Positions 20,451 through 29,373 of a stretch of DNA of 64,000 nt are shown piece by piece; the stretch's first letter is position 1; each line of letters opens with the position of its first letter. Location: positions 62,001 to 126,000 of the forward strand of contig NZ_JANHLK010000011.1 of assembly GCF_028682635.1 (NCBI RefSeq), in the 5' to 3' direction. Under the pieces are notes generated by a model. It was given only the letters and a program-made list of their open reading frames with translations, was not told the DNA's origin and searched no databases. A program made the translations under genes and the position numbers. This DNA is from Pseudomonas putida. GTDB taxonomy: Bacteria; Pseudomonadota; Gammaproteobacteria; Pseudomonadales; Pseudomonadaceae.

Positions 20451-20534
20451 GCCTCATCGCTGGCAAGCCAGCTCCTACAGGGATTTGCGGTGCTCACAAA
20501 ACCTGTGGGAGCTGGCCTGCCGGCGATGGGGCCG
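20451..20534. repeat. REPIN between leuD and the methyltransferase gene
   Basis: gcctcatcgctggcaagcca...gctcctacagg faces cctgtgggagctggcctgccggcgatggggc. It is an imperfect doublet of the GTAGGAGCTGGCTTGCCAGCGA class. Confidence 0.82.
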
Positions 20535-20561
20535 GCCCTGCCTACATCAATATCGGATCAA

Positions 20562-21206
20562 TCAAGCGTCGCGAAACAACCACGGCTGGCTCGCACGATG
20601 CTTGGCTTCAAACGCCGCAATCGCATCGCCGTCCTGCAAGGTCAGGCCGATATCGTCCAGGCCGTTGAGCAGGCAGTGCTTGCGGAAGGCATCGATCTCA
20701 AAGTTCAACACCTTGCCGTCCGGACGGGTCACGGTCTGGGCCTGCAGATCGATCTGCAACTGATAGCCGGGGTTGGCCTCGACCTGCTGGAACAGCTCAT
20801 CGACTTCGGCATCGCTCAAGATGATCGGCAGCAAGCCGTTCTTGAAGCTGTTGTTGAAGAAGATGTCGGCATAGCTCGGCGCGATGATGCTGCGGAAACC
20901 GTATTCTTCCAAAGCCCATGGCGCGTGCTCGCGGCTGGAGCCGCAACCGAAGTTCTCGCGGGCCAGCAGTACGCTGGCGCCCTGGTAACGCTCGGCGTTG
21001 AGGACGAAGTCCTGGTTCAGCGGACGCTTGGAGTTGTCCTGATACGGCTGCCCCACATCCAGGTAGCGCCACTCGTCGAACAGGTTCGGACCGAAACCGG
21101 TGCGCTTGATCGACTTCAGGAACTGCTTCGGGATGATCTGGTCGGTGTCGACGTTGGCACGATCCAGAGGCGCGACAAGTCCAGTGTGCTGGGTAAAAGC
21201 TTTCAT
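20562..21206 (-). CDS. leuD: 3-isopropylmalate dehydratase small subunit
   Basis: Small swivelling subunit of isopropylmalate isomerase, forming the active enzyme with LeuC. Key motifs are [20 protein letters not shown] near the N-terminus and [24 protein letters not shown], the substrate-recognition loop, near residue 85. The 214-residue length is standard. The gene starts 11 bases past the leuC stop, so the two are co-transcribed. Confidence 0.97.
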   Translation of the reverse strand: MKAFTQHTGLVAPLDRANVDTDQIIPKQFLKSIKRTGFGPNLFDEWRYLDVGQPYQDNSKRPLNQDFVLNAERYQGASVLLARENFGCGSSREHAPWALEEYGFRSIIAPSYADIFFNNSFKNGLLPIILSDAEVDELFQQVEANPGYQLQIDLQAQTVTRPDGKVLNFEIDAFRKHCLLNGLDDIGLTLQDGDAIAAFEAKHRASQPWLFRDA

Positions 21207-21217
21207 GCTGCGCTCCT

Positions 21218-22636
21218 TTAGATCAATTCACGGACGTCGACGAAACGACCGTTCACAGCGGCGGCCGCGGCCATGGCCGGGCTGACGAGGTGGGTACGGC
21301 CACCGGCGCCCTGACGGCCTTCGAAGTTTCGGTTCGACGTGGAAGCGCAATGCTCGCCGGACTCCAAACGGTCCGGGTTCATCGCCAGGCACATCGAGCA
21401 ACCCGGCTCACGCCACTCAAAACCGGCTTCAAGGAAGATCTTGTCCAGACCTTCGGCTTCGGCCTGCGCCTTCACCAGGCCCGAGCCCGGCACCACGATC
21501 GCCTGCTTGATGGTCGAGGCCACTTTGCGGCCCTTGGCGATGACGGCTGCGGCGCGCAAGTCTTCGATCCGCGAGTTGGTGCAGGAGCCGATGAATACGC
21601 GGTCCAGCTGAATGTCGGTGATCGCCTGGTTGGCAGTCAAACCCATGTATTTCAAGGCGCGCACGATCGAATCGCGTTTGACCAGGTCCATCTCCTTGGC
21701 AGGGTCCGGCACGTTCTGATCCACCGCCAGGACCATCTCAGGCGAGGTGCCCCAGCTGACTTGCGGTTTGATCTGGGTCGCGTCGAGTTCAACGATAGTG
21801 TCGAACTTGGCGTCTTTATCAGAAACCAGGTCTTTCCAGGCTTCCACGGCCAGGTCCCATTCCGCGCCTTTCGGGGCGAATGGACGGCCCTTCACGTAAG
21901 CCACGGTTTTTTCGTCAGCGGCGACCAGGCCAACGCGGGCACCGGCCTCGATGGACATGTTGCAGATGGTCATGCGGCCTTCGACGGACAGGTCACGAAT
22001 CGCGCTGCCGGCGAACTCGATGGCATGGCCGTTACCGCCGGCGGTGCCGATCTTGCCGATCACGGCGAGGACAATGTCCTTGGCGGTCACGCCGAACGGC
22101 AATTTGCCTTCGACGGAAACCAGCATGTTCTTCATTTTCTTGGCGACCAGGCACTGGGTGGCGAGCACATGCTCGACCTCGGAGGTGCCGATACCGTGAG
22201 CCAGGGCACCAAACGCGCCGTGGGTCGAGGTATGGGAGTCGCCGCAGACCACGGTCATGCCCGGCAAGGTGGCACCCTGCTCCGGGCCGATGACGTGGAC
22301 GATGCCTTGGCGGACGTCGTTCATCTTGAATTCGACGATGCCGTATTCATCGCAGTTGTCGTCGAGGGTCTGGACCTGCAAACGCGAAACCTCGTCGGCA
22401 ATGGCCGCGATGCCGCCCTTGCGCTCAGGGGTGGTCGGTACGTTGTGGTCCGGGGTCGCGATGTTGGCATCGATGCGCCATGGCTTGCGCCCGGCCAGCC
22501 GCAGGCCTTCGAAGGCTTGTGGCGAGGTCACTTCATGGATGATGTGACGATCGATGTAGATCAGCGCGGAGCCATCGTCGCGCTGCTTGACCAAATGCGA
22601 ATCCCAGAGCTTGTCGTAGAGCGTTTTGCCGGCCAT
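21218..22636 (-). CDS. leuC: 3-isopropylmalate dehydratase large subunit
   Basis: Aconitase-family subunit carrying the 4Fe-4S cluster for isomerising 2- to 3-isopropylmalate. The three cluster cysteines are visible in [18 protein letters not shown] and [15 protein letters not shown]. Other landmarks are [20 protein letters not shown] and [34 protein letters not shown]. The length of 472 residues is standard. A LysR-type regulator gene diverges from it 148 bases away and probably controls leuCD. Confidence 0.97.
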   Translation of the reverse strand: MAGKTLYDKLWDSHLVKQRDDGSALIYIDRHIIHEVTSPQAFEGLRLAGRKPWRIDANIATPDHNVPTTPERKGGIAAIADEVSRLQVQTLDDNCDEYGIVEFKMNDVRQGIVHVIGPEQGATLPGMTVVCGDSHTSTHGAFGALAHGIGTSEVEHVLATQCLVAKKMKNMLVSVEGKLPFGVTAKDIVLAVIGKIGTAGGNGHAIEFAGSAIRDLSVEGRMTICNMSIEAGARVGLVAADEKTVAYVKGRPFAPKGAEWDLAVEAWKDLVSDKDAKFDTIVELDATQIKPQVSWGTSPEMVLAVDQNVPDPAKEMDLVKRDSIVRALKYMGLTANQAITDIQLDRVFIGSCTNSRIEDLRAAAVIAKGRKVASTIKQAIVVPGSGLVKAQAEAEGLDKIFLEAGFEWREPGCSMCLAMNPDRLESGEHCASTSNRNFEGRQGAGGRTHLVSPAMAAAAAVNGRFVDVRELI

Positions 22637-22689
22637 CAGACGGTTTCCTCATCAGCTTCTTTCTATGCCCTGGGTCTTGAGCGATTCAA

Positions 22690-22726
22690 TAACCCCTTGG
22701 CTTGTGAGGCTGATCCTATGGGGTTA
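22690..22726. promoter_or_regulatory. Inverted repeat in the leuC / LysR divergent intergenic region
   Basis: TAACCCC (22690-22696) and GGGGTTA (22720-22726) are perfect seven-base inverse complements with a 23-base spacer. They lie in the 148-base gap between divergent leuC and the LysR gene. This is a candidate regulator-binding or 5'-leader hairpin site; binding is inferred from position only. Confidence 0.35.
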
Positions 22727-22784
22727 CATTAAATAACTCAAATTCATATTTTTTATGCTTTGGATAACCAACTGGAATACGAGC

Positions 22785-23675
22785 ATGGACCTGGCCAACC
22801 TTAATGCCTTTATTGCCATCGCCGAGACCGGAAGCTTCTCCGGAGCCGGCGAACGCTTGCACCTGACTCAGCCGGCGATCAGCAAGCGCATCGCCGGGCT
22901 GGAGCAGCAACTGAAGGTGCGGCTATTCGATCGGCTGGGCCGCGAAGTCGGCCTGACCGAAGCCGGCCGCGCCCTGCTGCCCCGGGCCTACCAGATTCTC
23001 AATGTCCTCGATGATACGCGCCGCGCCCTGACCAACCTCACCGGGCAGGTGAGCGGTCGTCTGACCCTGGCCACCAGTCACCACATCGGCCTGCACCGTT
23101 TGCCACCCTTATTAAGGGAGTTCACCCGGCGCTATCCCGAGGTGGCGCTGGATATCCAGTTTCTCGACTCGGAAGTCGCCTACGAAGAAATCCTCCATGG
23201 CCGGGCTGAACTGGCGGTGATCACCCTGGCGCCGGAACCCCACGCCCTGGTCAAGGCCACGCCGGTGTGGGACGACCCGCTGGACTTCGTGGTCGCCCCC
23301 GAGCATTCGCTGCTCAACAATGGCAAGGTCAGCCTCGCGGACATCGCCCGCCACCCGGCAGTGTTTCCCGGCGGCAACACCTTTACCCACCACATCGTCC
23401 AGCGCCTGTTCGAAGCACAGGGCCTGACGCCGAACATCGCCATGAGCACCAATTACCTGGAAACGATCAAGATGATGGTGTCGATCGGCCTGGCCTGGAG
23501 CGTCCTGCCACGCACCATGCTCGATGACCAGGTTGCGCGGATACCTTTGCCGGGCATACAACTGACTCGCCAGCTAGGCTATATCCTGCACACTGAAAGG
23601 ACGCTATCGAATGCAGCACGGGCCTTCATGGCCTTGCTGGATGGCCAGATCGATCTGCCAGGGACTCAAGGCTAA
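22785..23675 (+). CDS. LysR-family transcriptional regulator
   Basis: A 296-residue LysR-type regulator. The N-terminal winged helix-turn-helix is MDLANLNAFIAIAETGSFSGAGERLHLTQPAISKRIAGLEQQL, followed by the linker helix and a periplasmic-binding-like effector domain (LTLATSHHIGLHRLPPLLREF onward). I chose the ATG at 22785 because it begins the family's conserved start; ten more in-frame residues upstream have no ribosome site. It is divergent from leuC and so likely regulates leuCD, as in other pseudomonads. The effector is unknown. Confidence 0.92.
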   Translation: MDLANLNAFIAIAETGSFSGAGERLHLTQPAISKRIAGLEQQLKVRLFDRLGREVGLTEAGRALLPRAYQILNVLDDTRRALTNLTGQVSGRLTLATSHHIGLHRLPPLLREFTRRYPEVALDIQFLDSEVAYEEILHGRAELAVITLAPEPHALVKATPVWDDPLDFVVAPEHSLLNNGKVSLADIARHPAVFPGGNTFTHHIVQRLFEAQGLTPNIAMSTNYLETIKMMVSIGLAWSVLPRTMLDDQVARIPLPGIQLTRQLGYILHTERTLSNAARAFMALLDGQIDLPGTQG

Positions 23676-23741
23676 CTTGTGCTACTCCTATAGAGCCGCG
23701 AATTCCTGTACCCGATACACAATTCAGCCCAAGGCTTGCCA

Positions 23742-26700
23742 ATGCCGAAATCTGTTGACCGTATTCCGCCAATGCCGCGCATCCAGGCGCTTGACCCGAA
23801 AAGCTCCGAACAGAGCTGGGAAAGTGCCTCGCAACTGCTGGCCGCGCTCAACGGCGCGCGCCTGGGCGCCTGGTATTGGGACATCGAGCGCGGGCAGATC
23901 AGCTGGTCCCGGGGCACCCAGGCGCTGTTTGGCTTCGATCCCCGGCAACCGTTGCCGGCCGACCTGGAATACCTTGACTTGTTGCCTGTGGAAGACCGGG
24001 CCAAGACCCTTCGCGCCTTCCATGCGGTGATCGGTGGCGCGCCGCTGGAGCAGGCGATGCACCATCGCGTTCGCTGGCCCGACGGCAGCCTGCACTGGCT
24101 GGAGATCAGCGGCAGCCTGCTGCCGGACAAGCACGGCCGTCCACGGATGATTGGCGTGATCCGCGAAATCACCCACCAACGCCAGCGCGAACAGGCGCTG
24201 AGTAGCTCGGAGAAACGCTTCGCCACGCTGTTCCACCTGTGCCCGAACATGGTCCTGCTGACGCGCCAGGAAGACGGCCTGATCACCGAAGCCAACCAAT
24301 ATTTCGAAAGCCTGTTCGGCTGGCCGGTCCAGGACGCGATCGGCCGTACCACGCTGGAACTGGGCCTCTGGGTGAACCCCGAACAACGCGCACAACTGGT
24401 CAAGGCCACCAAGGCCAAAGGCGAGCTGACCAGCATGGAGGTGCAGTTTCGCGCCAGCAACGGGCAGATCCACGATGGCATCCTCAGTGCGCAAAAGGTC
24501 GAGCTCGAAGGCCAGCCCTATCTGCTCAGCACCTTCCTCGACACCACCGAACGCAAAGCCGCCGAACACGCCCTCAAAGACAGCCAGGAGCGCCTCGACC
24601 TGGCCCTGGACTCGGCGCAACTGGGCACCTGGGACTGGCACATTCCCAGCGGCATGCTGTATGGCTCGGCCCGCGCCGCACAGTTGCACGGCATGGAGGC
24701 CAAGCCGTTCCACGAATCCTTCGACGAGTTTTTCGAAGGCGTGCCCGGCGAAGAACGCGACACCATGCGCGATGCCTACCGCAGCCTGCGCGAAGGCCCG
24801 GCCGGCAACTACCAGCTGACCTATCGGGTGCAAATGCCGGATGGCAGCTCACGCTATCTGGAGAGCCGCGCCCGCCTCTACCGCGATGAAAACGGCGTGC
24901 CCTTGCGCATGGCCGGCACCCTGCTCGACATCACCGACCAGGTCGAGCGCGAACAACGCCTGGTGGCCTCCGAAGAGAAATTCGCCACCCTGTTCCAGGT
25001 CAGCCCCGACCCGATCTGCGTGACCCGCCAGGACACCGGGCAATTCATCGAAATCAATTCCAGCTTCACCCAGACCTTCGGCTGGAGCGCCGCCGATGTG
25101 ATCGGGCGCAGCGCCGACGAAATCGGCCTGTGGGACGCCTCGGCGAAAAGCCTGCAACGGATCGAACAGGTGATCCGCGAGCAAGGCCTGAACAATGTCG
25201 CGATCCTCGTCCAGCACAAGGACGGGCAGTCGCTGACCTGCGTGATCTCCAGCCGCCAGATCAATGTCAGCGAACAGCCGTGCGTCGTCACCACCTTACG
25301 CGACATCACCCAGCAGCAACGCTCGGAAGCGGCGCTCAAGGCCAGCGAAGAGAAGTTCGCCAAGGCCTTCCACTCCAGCCCCGACGCCATCACCATCACT
25401 GAACGCGATACCGGACGTTATCTGGAGGTCAACGACGGTTTCTGCCGCCTGACCGGCTACCGCGCCGACGAAGTGATCGGCCGCACCGTGTACCAGGTGG
25501 GGATCTGGGCCGAAGAGAAACAGCGCTCGACCTTACTCGCCGAACTGCAGATCAAGGGCCGGGTACATCACCTGGAGATGCTCGGGCGCAACAAGCGCGG
25601 CGAGCTGCTGACGGTCGAGGTCTCGGTAGAACCCATCACCCTCAACGAAACCGCGTGCCTGCTGCTGACCGCCCGGGACGTCAGCCTGCTGAAAAATGCC
25701 GAGGCGCAGATCCGCCACCTGGCCTACCACGACCCCCTGACCAACCTGCCCAACCGCGCCCTGCTGATGGATCGCCTGAGCCAGCAGATCGCCCTGCTCA
25801 AGCGCCACAACCTGCGCGGCGCGTTGATGTTCCTCGACCTCGACCACTTCAAGCACATCAACGATTCCCTCGGCCATCCGGTGGGCGACACGGTGCTGAA
25901 AATCATCACCGCGCGCCTGGAAGCCAGCGTGCGCATGGAAGACACCGTCGCGCGCCTGGGCGGTGATGAGTTCGTGGTGTTGCTCAGTGGCCTCGAAGGC
26001 ACGCGCAACCAGGTCAGCGATCAGGTCCGCGAGCTGGCCGATACCATTCGTGAACTGCTGTCCGAACCGATGTTCCTCGACGGCCAGCGCCTGCAGGTGA
26101 CGCCGAGCATCGGCATTGCCTTGATTCCCGACCACGGCTCGACGCCGACCGACTTGCTCAAGCGCGCCGACATCGCCCTTTATCGGGCCAAGGATTCGGG
26201 GCGCAATACCGCGCAGATGTACCACAACACCATGCAGAAGGCCGCGAGCGAACGCCTGCGCATGGAAACCGACCTGCGCCTGGCACTGTCGCGTGGTGAG
26301 TTTCGCGTGCATTACCAACCCCAGGTGGACGCCCGGGACAACCGGATCGTCGGTGCCGAAGCGCTGGTGCGCTGGAATCATCCAGAGCTCGGCGCGCAGT
26401 CGCCCACCGAGTTCATCAAGGTCCTGGAAGACAGCGGACTGATCCTCGAGGTCGGCACCTGGATCGTCGACGAAGCCTGCCAGGCCTTCAAGAAACTGAT
26501 CGCCGACGGCCTGGTGGACCCGCTGCAATTCAGCCTGTGCGTCAACATCAGCCCGCGCCAGTTCCGCCAGAACGATTTCGTCGAGCGCATCGAAAGCAGT
26601 CTCGCCACCTACGGCCTGCCCTGCTCGCTGCTGAAACTGGAAATCACCGAAGGCATCGTCATCCAGAACCTGGAAGACACCATCAACAAGATGCTGCGCC

Positions 26701-27017
26701 TGAAAAAACTCGGCGTGAGCTTTGCCATGGACGATTTCGGCACCGGTTACTCCTCGCTCACATACCTCAAGCGCCTGCCGGTCGACACCCTGAAAATCGA
26801 CCAGTCGTTCATCCGCGACGCCACCACCGACCCCAACGACGCCGAGATCATCCGCGCCATCGTCGCCATGGCCCGCAGCCTGGAACTGAAGATCATCGCC
26901 GAAGGGGTGGAGACCGTGGAACAGCTGGAGTTCCTGCAAGGCCTGGGCTGCCATCTCTACCAGGGGTACCTGCATAGCCGGCCGCTACCGGTGGAGGATC
27001 TGCAGAAGCTCCTGTAG
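23742..27017 (+). CDS. Multi-PAS GGDEF-EAL c-di-GMP signalling protein
   Basis: A soluble-looking protein of 1091 residues with no obvious membrane helix. It has about five tandem PAS/PAC sensor modules (roughly residues 30-150, 155-275, 280-405, 410-530, 535-650); the first and third are PAS_3-like (GARLGAWYWDIERG, SAQLGTWDWHIPSG). The GGDEF domain has an intact GGDEF at residues 740-744 and an I-site RMED exactly five residues earlier. The EAL domain has an intact EAL at about residue 873, plus DDFGTGYSS and EGVET. Both cyclase and phosphodiesterase sites therefore look usable. The ATG at 23742 is preferred over the TTG at 23736. Signals are unknown. Confidence 0.93.
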   Translation: MPKSVDRIPPMPRIQALDPKSSEQSWESASQLLAALNGARLGAWYWDIERGQISWSRGTQALFGFDPRQPLPADLEYLDLLPVEDRAKTLRAFHAVIGGAPLEQAMHHRVRWPDGSLHWLEISGSLLPDKHGRPRMIGVIREITHQRQREQALSSSEKRFATLFHLCPNMVLLTRQEDGLITEANQYFESLFGWPVQDAIGRTTLELGLWVNPEQRAQLVKATKAKGELTSMEVQFRASNGQIHDGILSAQKVELEGQPYLLSTFLDTTERKAAEHALKDSQERLDLALDSAQLGTWDWHIPSGMLYGSARAAQLHGMEAKPFHESFDEFFEGVPGEERDTMRDAYRSLREGPAGNYQLTYRVQMPDGSSRYLESRARLYRDENGVPLRMAGTLLDITDQVEREQRLVASEEKFATLFQVSPDPICVTRQDTGQFIEINSSFTQTFGWSAADVIGRSADEIGLWDASAKSLQRIEQVIREQGLNNVAILVQHKDGQSLTCVISSRQINVSEQPCVVTTLRDITQQQRSEAALKASEEKFAKAFHSSPDAITITERDTGRYLEVNDGFCRLTGYRADEVIGRTVYQVGIWAEEKQRSTLLAELQIKGRVHHLEMLGRNKRGELLTVEVSVEPITLNETACLLLTARDVSLLKNAEAQIRHLAYHDPLTNLPNRALLMDRLSQQIALLKRHNLRGALMFLDLDHFKHINDSLGHPVGDTVLKIITARLEASVRMEDTVARLGGDEFVVLLSGLEGTRNQVSDQVRELADTIRELLSEPMFLDGQRLQVTPSIGIALIPDHGSTPTDLLKRADIALYRAKDSGRNTAQMYHNTMQKAASERLRMETDLRLALSRGEFRVHYQPQVDARDNRIVGAEALVRWNHPELGAQSPTEFIKVLEDSGLILEVGTWIVDEACQAFKKLIADGLVDPLQFSLCVNISPRQFRQNDFVERIESSLATYGLPCSLLKLEITEGIVIQNLEDTINKMLRLKKLGVSFAMDDFGTGYSSLTYLKRLPVDTLKIDQSFIRDATTDPNDAEIIRAIVAMARSLELKIIAEGVETVEQLEFLQGLGCHLYQGYLHSRPLPVEDLQKLL

Positions 27018-27179
27018 GAACAAACTCACTGGCTGAATATCCCTTTCCTACACGCGTGCCGGAAGCGTCCGATTTACGCCTGACTGCCTCGTATAGAACC
27101 CTTGCGCTGCACTTTGCCCTGCCTTCATTCCTTCGGAGGCAGGCGCAATTTGATCGTCATCAGACAAGGAGTTGCAGCC

Positions 27180-28643
27180 ATGGCCAAGGGATATTTCATT
27201 CGCAAGGGCGACAAGACCAGTTGCGGTGGCGAGGTGCTGGAAACCGATACCCGCATCATGATGTTCGGCTTCGCCCATGCTCGCGAGGGGGATCCGGTTT
27301 CCTGTGGCAAGAACGACGAAACCTACAAGATTGTCGGTGGTATTTCGTCCTTTGACAGTCACGGTAGGCTGGCAGCTGGTTCGCTGGATAGCCGCAGCAG
27401 CTGTCCCTGCAAGGCCGGGCTTAACCCCTCGTTTACCAACATCAGCTATGAGTCCATACAGGGTGCAGCGCCGCAAGCCGTGAGGAGCGACCCTCAACAG
27501 GAAGCCGCGCCGGTTGCGCCCAACAACCCGGTCACACCGCAACCATCCAGTTTCACTTCAGCGCGGGCACCCACACCCACGCTCAGCGAACGGCCGGGGA
27601 CAGTCTGTGAAAACCTTTGGCGCGGGTATCAGCAAAGGGTCGAAAACGTCGTGGCGCCGGGCGGCAAACTGATCGCCGATCCGAAGACGCGCAACAAGGC
27701 GATCAATGCCGCCTACGCGCAATTGTGGCGCCTCGATCCACGATTTCAGTGGGCAGGGCTGGCGGCCTTCGCCTCGAAACAGGTGGGCTGTGGATTGCTG
27801 CACGCCGCCGAGACGATCGAGAAGATGCAAGCGGAAGAGCAGGCGATACAGCAACTGAGGGACAGTGCCAGACAAGGATTCGGAGGCTTGTTCAGCCGCA
27901 GCGAGTGGGAAAAGCGCGCGAAAATTCGCGAGTTCGAGCAGCGCCAGCACGAGTACGAACAGGCCAACCGTGACAACCCGGTGTGGGGCTTCACCCACTG
28001 GGGTGCCGACATGCCCTTGACGTACTCGCAACGGATGTACAGATTTGTGTACGAGATGTTGGCCATGGGAAATACCACGCTGTTTTTGGATGTGTATCCG
28101 TTGCATGTGTTCTACAGGGAACGTGGGCTGGAGGCGCTGAAGGATTGTCTGCCTTCACGGAAAAACATCTATGGGAGTGGGCAGTATCCGGTGCTGTGGC
28201 CGGTCGGCGAGAAAACACTGAAGTTCGGGATTGACCACAAGGAAATCCTGCTAGCCTTTGAGGCGATAGAAGCGGGCAACATCGCCAAAAGCGTTGAACA
28301 TTTGGCTTGGCACGAACAACAAAATATTCTGCAACCAGCGATGTACAACGACTGGCGATTCAGCTCATTGCTGTACAGCAATCATCTTTCCTACCTGAGC
28401 AGTATCCCGTCTGGCGCCGCCGAAGCCATCGAACTGACGTTGGCCAGTCAATGCCGCCGTATCGACGATGGACGTACCGTTGGTTTCAGCAACAGCCTCA
28501 CTGCCAACCTGGCCGATATCAATCAGCGCATGCCCTTCGTGCTCAGAGCCGCAGATCAGTTTGATGATCTATTACGCAGCAACCAGCGCGGGCAGATTGA
28601 GCAGTCGATTAGGGATATCGCCTGGGGTGGAGGCGTGCGATGA
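27180..28643 (+). CDS. PAAR-domain protein with DUF2515-like C-terminal domain, candidate T6SS effector
   Basis: A 487-residue protein starting at the ATG at 27180, behind AAGGAG. Residues 1-85 look like a PAAR spike-tip domain (MAKGYFIRKGDKTSCGGEVL, GDPVSC, CPCKAG). A Pro/Ala-rich linker covers about 95-140. The C-terminal 345 residues resemble DUF2515 from memory: TRNKAINAAYAQLWRLDPRF, FASKQVG, MLAMGNTTLFLDVYPLHVFY and EHLAWHEQQNILQPAMYND. No catalytic motif of a known toxin class is visible. Base composition turns more AT-rich in the 28000-28500 part, as often in transferred toxin domains. The stop overlaps the next gene's start by four bases, as expected of an effector followed by its immunity gene. 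No other T6SS genes are in the window. Confidence 0.8.
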   Translation: MAKGYFIRKGDKTSCGGEVLETDTRIMMFGFAHAREGDPVSCGKNDETYKIVGGISSFDSHGRLAAGSLDSRSSCPCKAGLNPSFTNISYESIQGAAPQAVRSDPQQEAAPVAPNNPVTPQPSSFTSARAPTPTLSERPGTVCENLWRGYQQRVENVVAPGGKLIADPKTRNKAINAAYAQLWRLDPRFQWAGLAAFASKQVGCGLLHAAETIEKMQAEEQAIQQLRDSARQGFGGLFSRSEWEKRAKIREFEQRQHEYEQANRDNPVWGFTHWGADMPLTYSQRMYRFVYEMLAMGNTTLFLDVYPLHVFYRERGLEALKDCLPSRKNIYGSGQYPVLWPVGEKTLKFGIDHKEILLAFEAIEAGNIAKSVEHLAWHEQQNILQPAMYNDWRFSSLLYSNHLSYLSSIPSGAAEAIELTLASQCRRIDDGRTVGFSNSLTANLADINQRMPFVLRAADQFDDLLRSNQRGQIEQSIRDIAWGGGVR

Positions 28644-29254
28644 GCCTGTTGCAACGCGTGGGCTGGCGTCGTGGTGCGTTGGCACTGGCGGTCGCGGCCC
28701 TCCTGACATTGGCAGCGATTGAGGCCCTCTCGGATGAGCCGGAAATTGCCCTGTTGATTGGCGAACCTTGGGAGGATATGCGCCGTCGCTCCAGTGCGGC
28801 CATTGATCCAGCCATTCCCGGACACTATTGGGGGCGGCAGGCCAAGTCTGATGCTCGCCTGCGCTTCGCAGACCCTCAATACGGCTTTGTGACCCCATTG
28901 GCCCGTTTCTTTACCGTGAGTTTCGATGATGAGCGGGTCAGCAGTGTCCGCATGTCCCCACAAATCGAGCCGCTGCTGCTCGACGACACACTCAAGGTCG
29001 TGCTGGATCTACAGGAGCAATGGCGCAATGCTGGCTGGGTACCCATCAGGGTCAATGACTTCCCACCGTTCGCGGACATGCCGCATTGGCGTGCCCAATT
29101 ACGCGATGCAAACAAAGGCGGCACATCCTACTGGCATGCAGGCACCCAGTATCAGGTGATGATGGTGGTCAATCGTTTCACGGATTACAGGCACCCCACC
29201 GAGGAGCGTTACCTCATCACGCTGTCACTGGCCACGCCATGGACGAATCCCTGA
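28640..29254 (+). CDS. Membrane-anchored hypothetical protein, candidate immunity protein
   Basis: A 204-residue protein of no family I recognise. The ATG at 28640 overlaps the stop of the PAAR protein (ATGA), so the two are translationally coupled. One N-terminal hydrophobic segment (GALALAVAALLTLAAIEAL) suggests a signal anchor with about 175 residues exported to the periplasm. The exported part has no Cys pair or known motif; it includes PEIALLIGEPWEDMRRRSS and YQVMMVVNRFTDYRHPTEERYLITLS. Location and coupling suggest it neutralises the PAAR-borne toxin; this is inference. If right, the toxin acts in the periplasm or at the membrane. Confidence 0.72.
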   Translation: MSLLQRVGWRRGALALAVAALLTLAAIEALSDEPEIALLIGEPWEDMRRRSSAAIDPAIPGHYWGRQAKSDARLRFADPQYGFVTPLARFFTVSFDDERVSSVRMSPQIEPLLLDDTLKVVLDLQEQWRNAGWVPIRVNDFPPFADMPHWRAQLRDANKGGTSYWHAGTQYQVMMVVNRFTDYRHPTEERYLITLSLATPWTNP

Positions 29255-29373
29255 CATGCTTCGAGCATTAACCCCACACACCAGGCGCCATCACCAAATC
29301 CATCCCAAGATGCCATCTACACTCAGTAACCATATCCCCAGCCCCAACTATCCAAGGCCGAGACCTCTCCAAC

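Noticed and set aside
21290-22732. 480-codon plus-strand open frame opposite leuC
   Set aside because: The leuC Fe-S motifs are complete on the minus strand. The plus product is a shadow with no domain.
25533-26975. 480-codon minus-strand frame opposite GGDEF-EAL
   Set aside because: GGDEF, EAL and PAS motifs are on the plus strand. The minus frame has no ribosome site and no family pattern.
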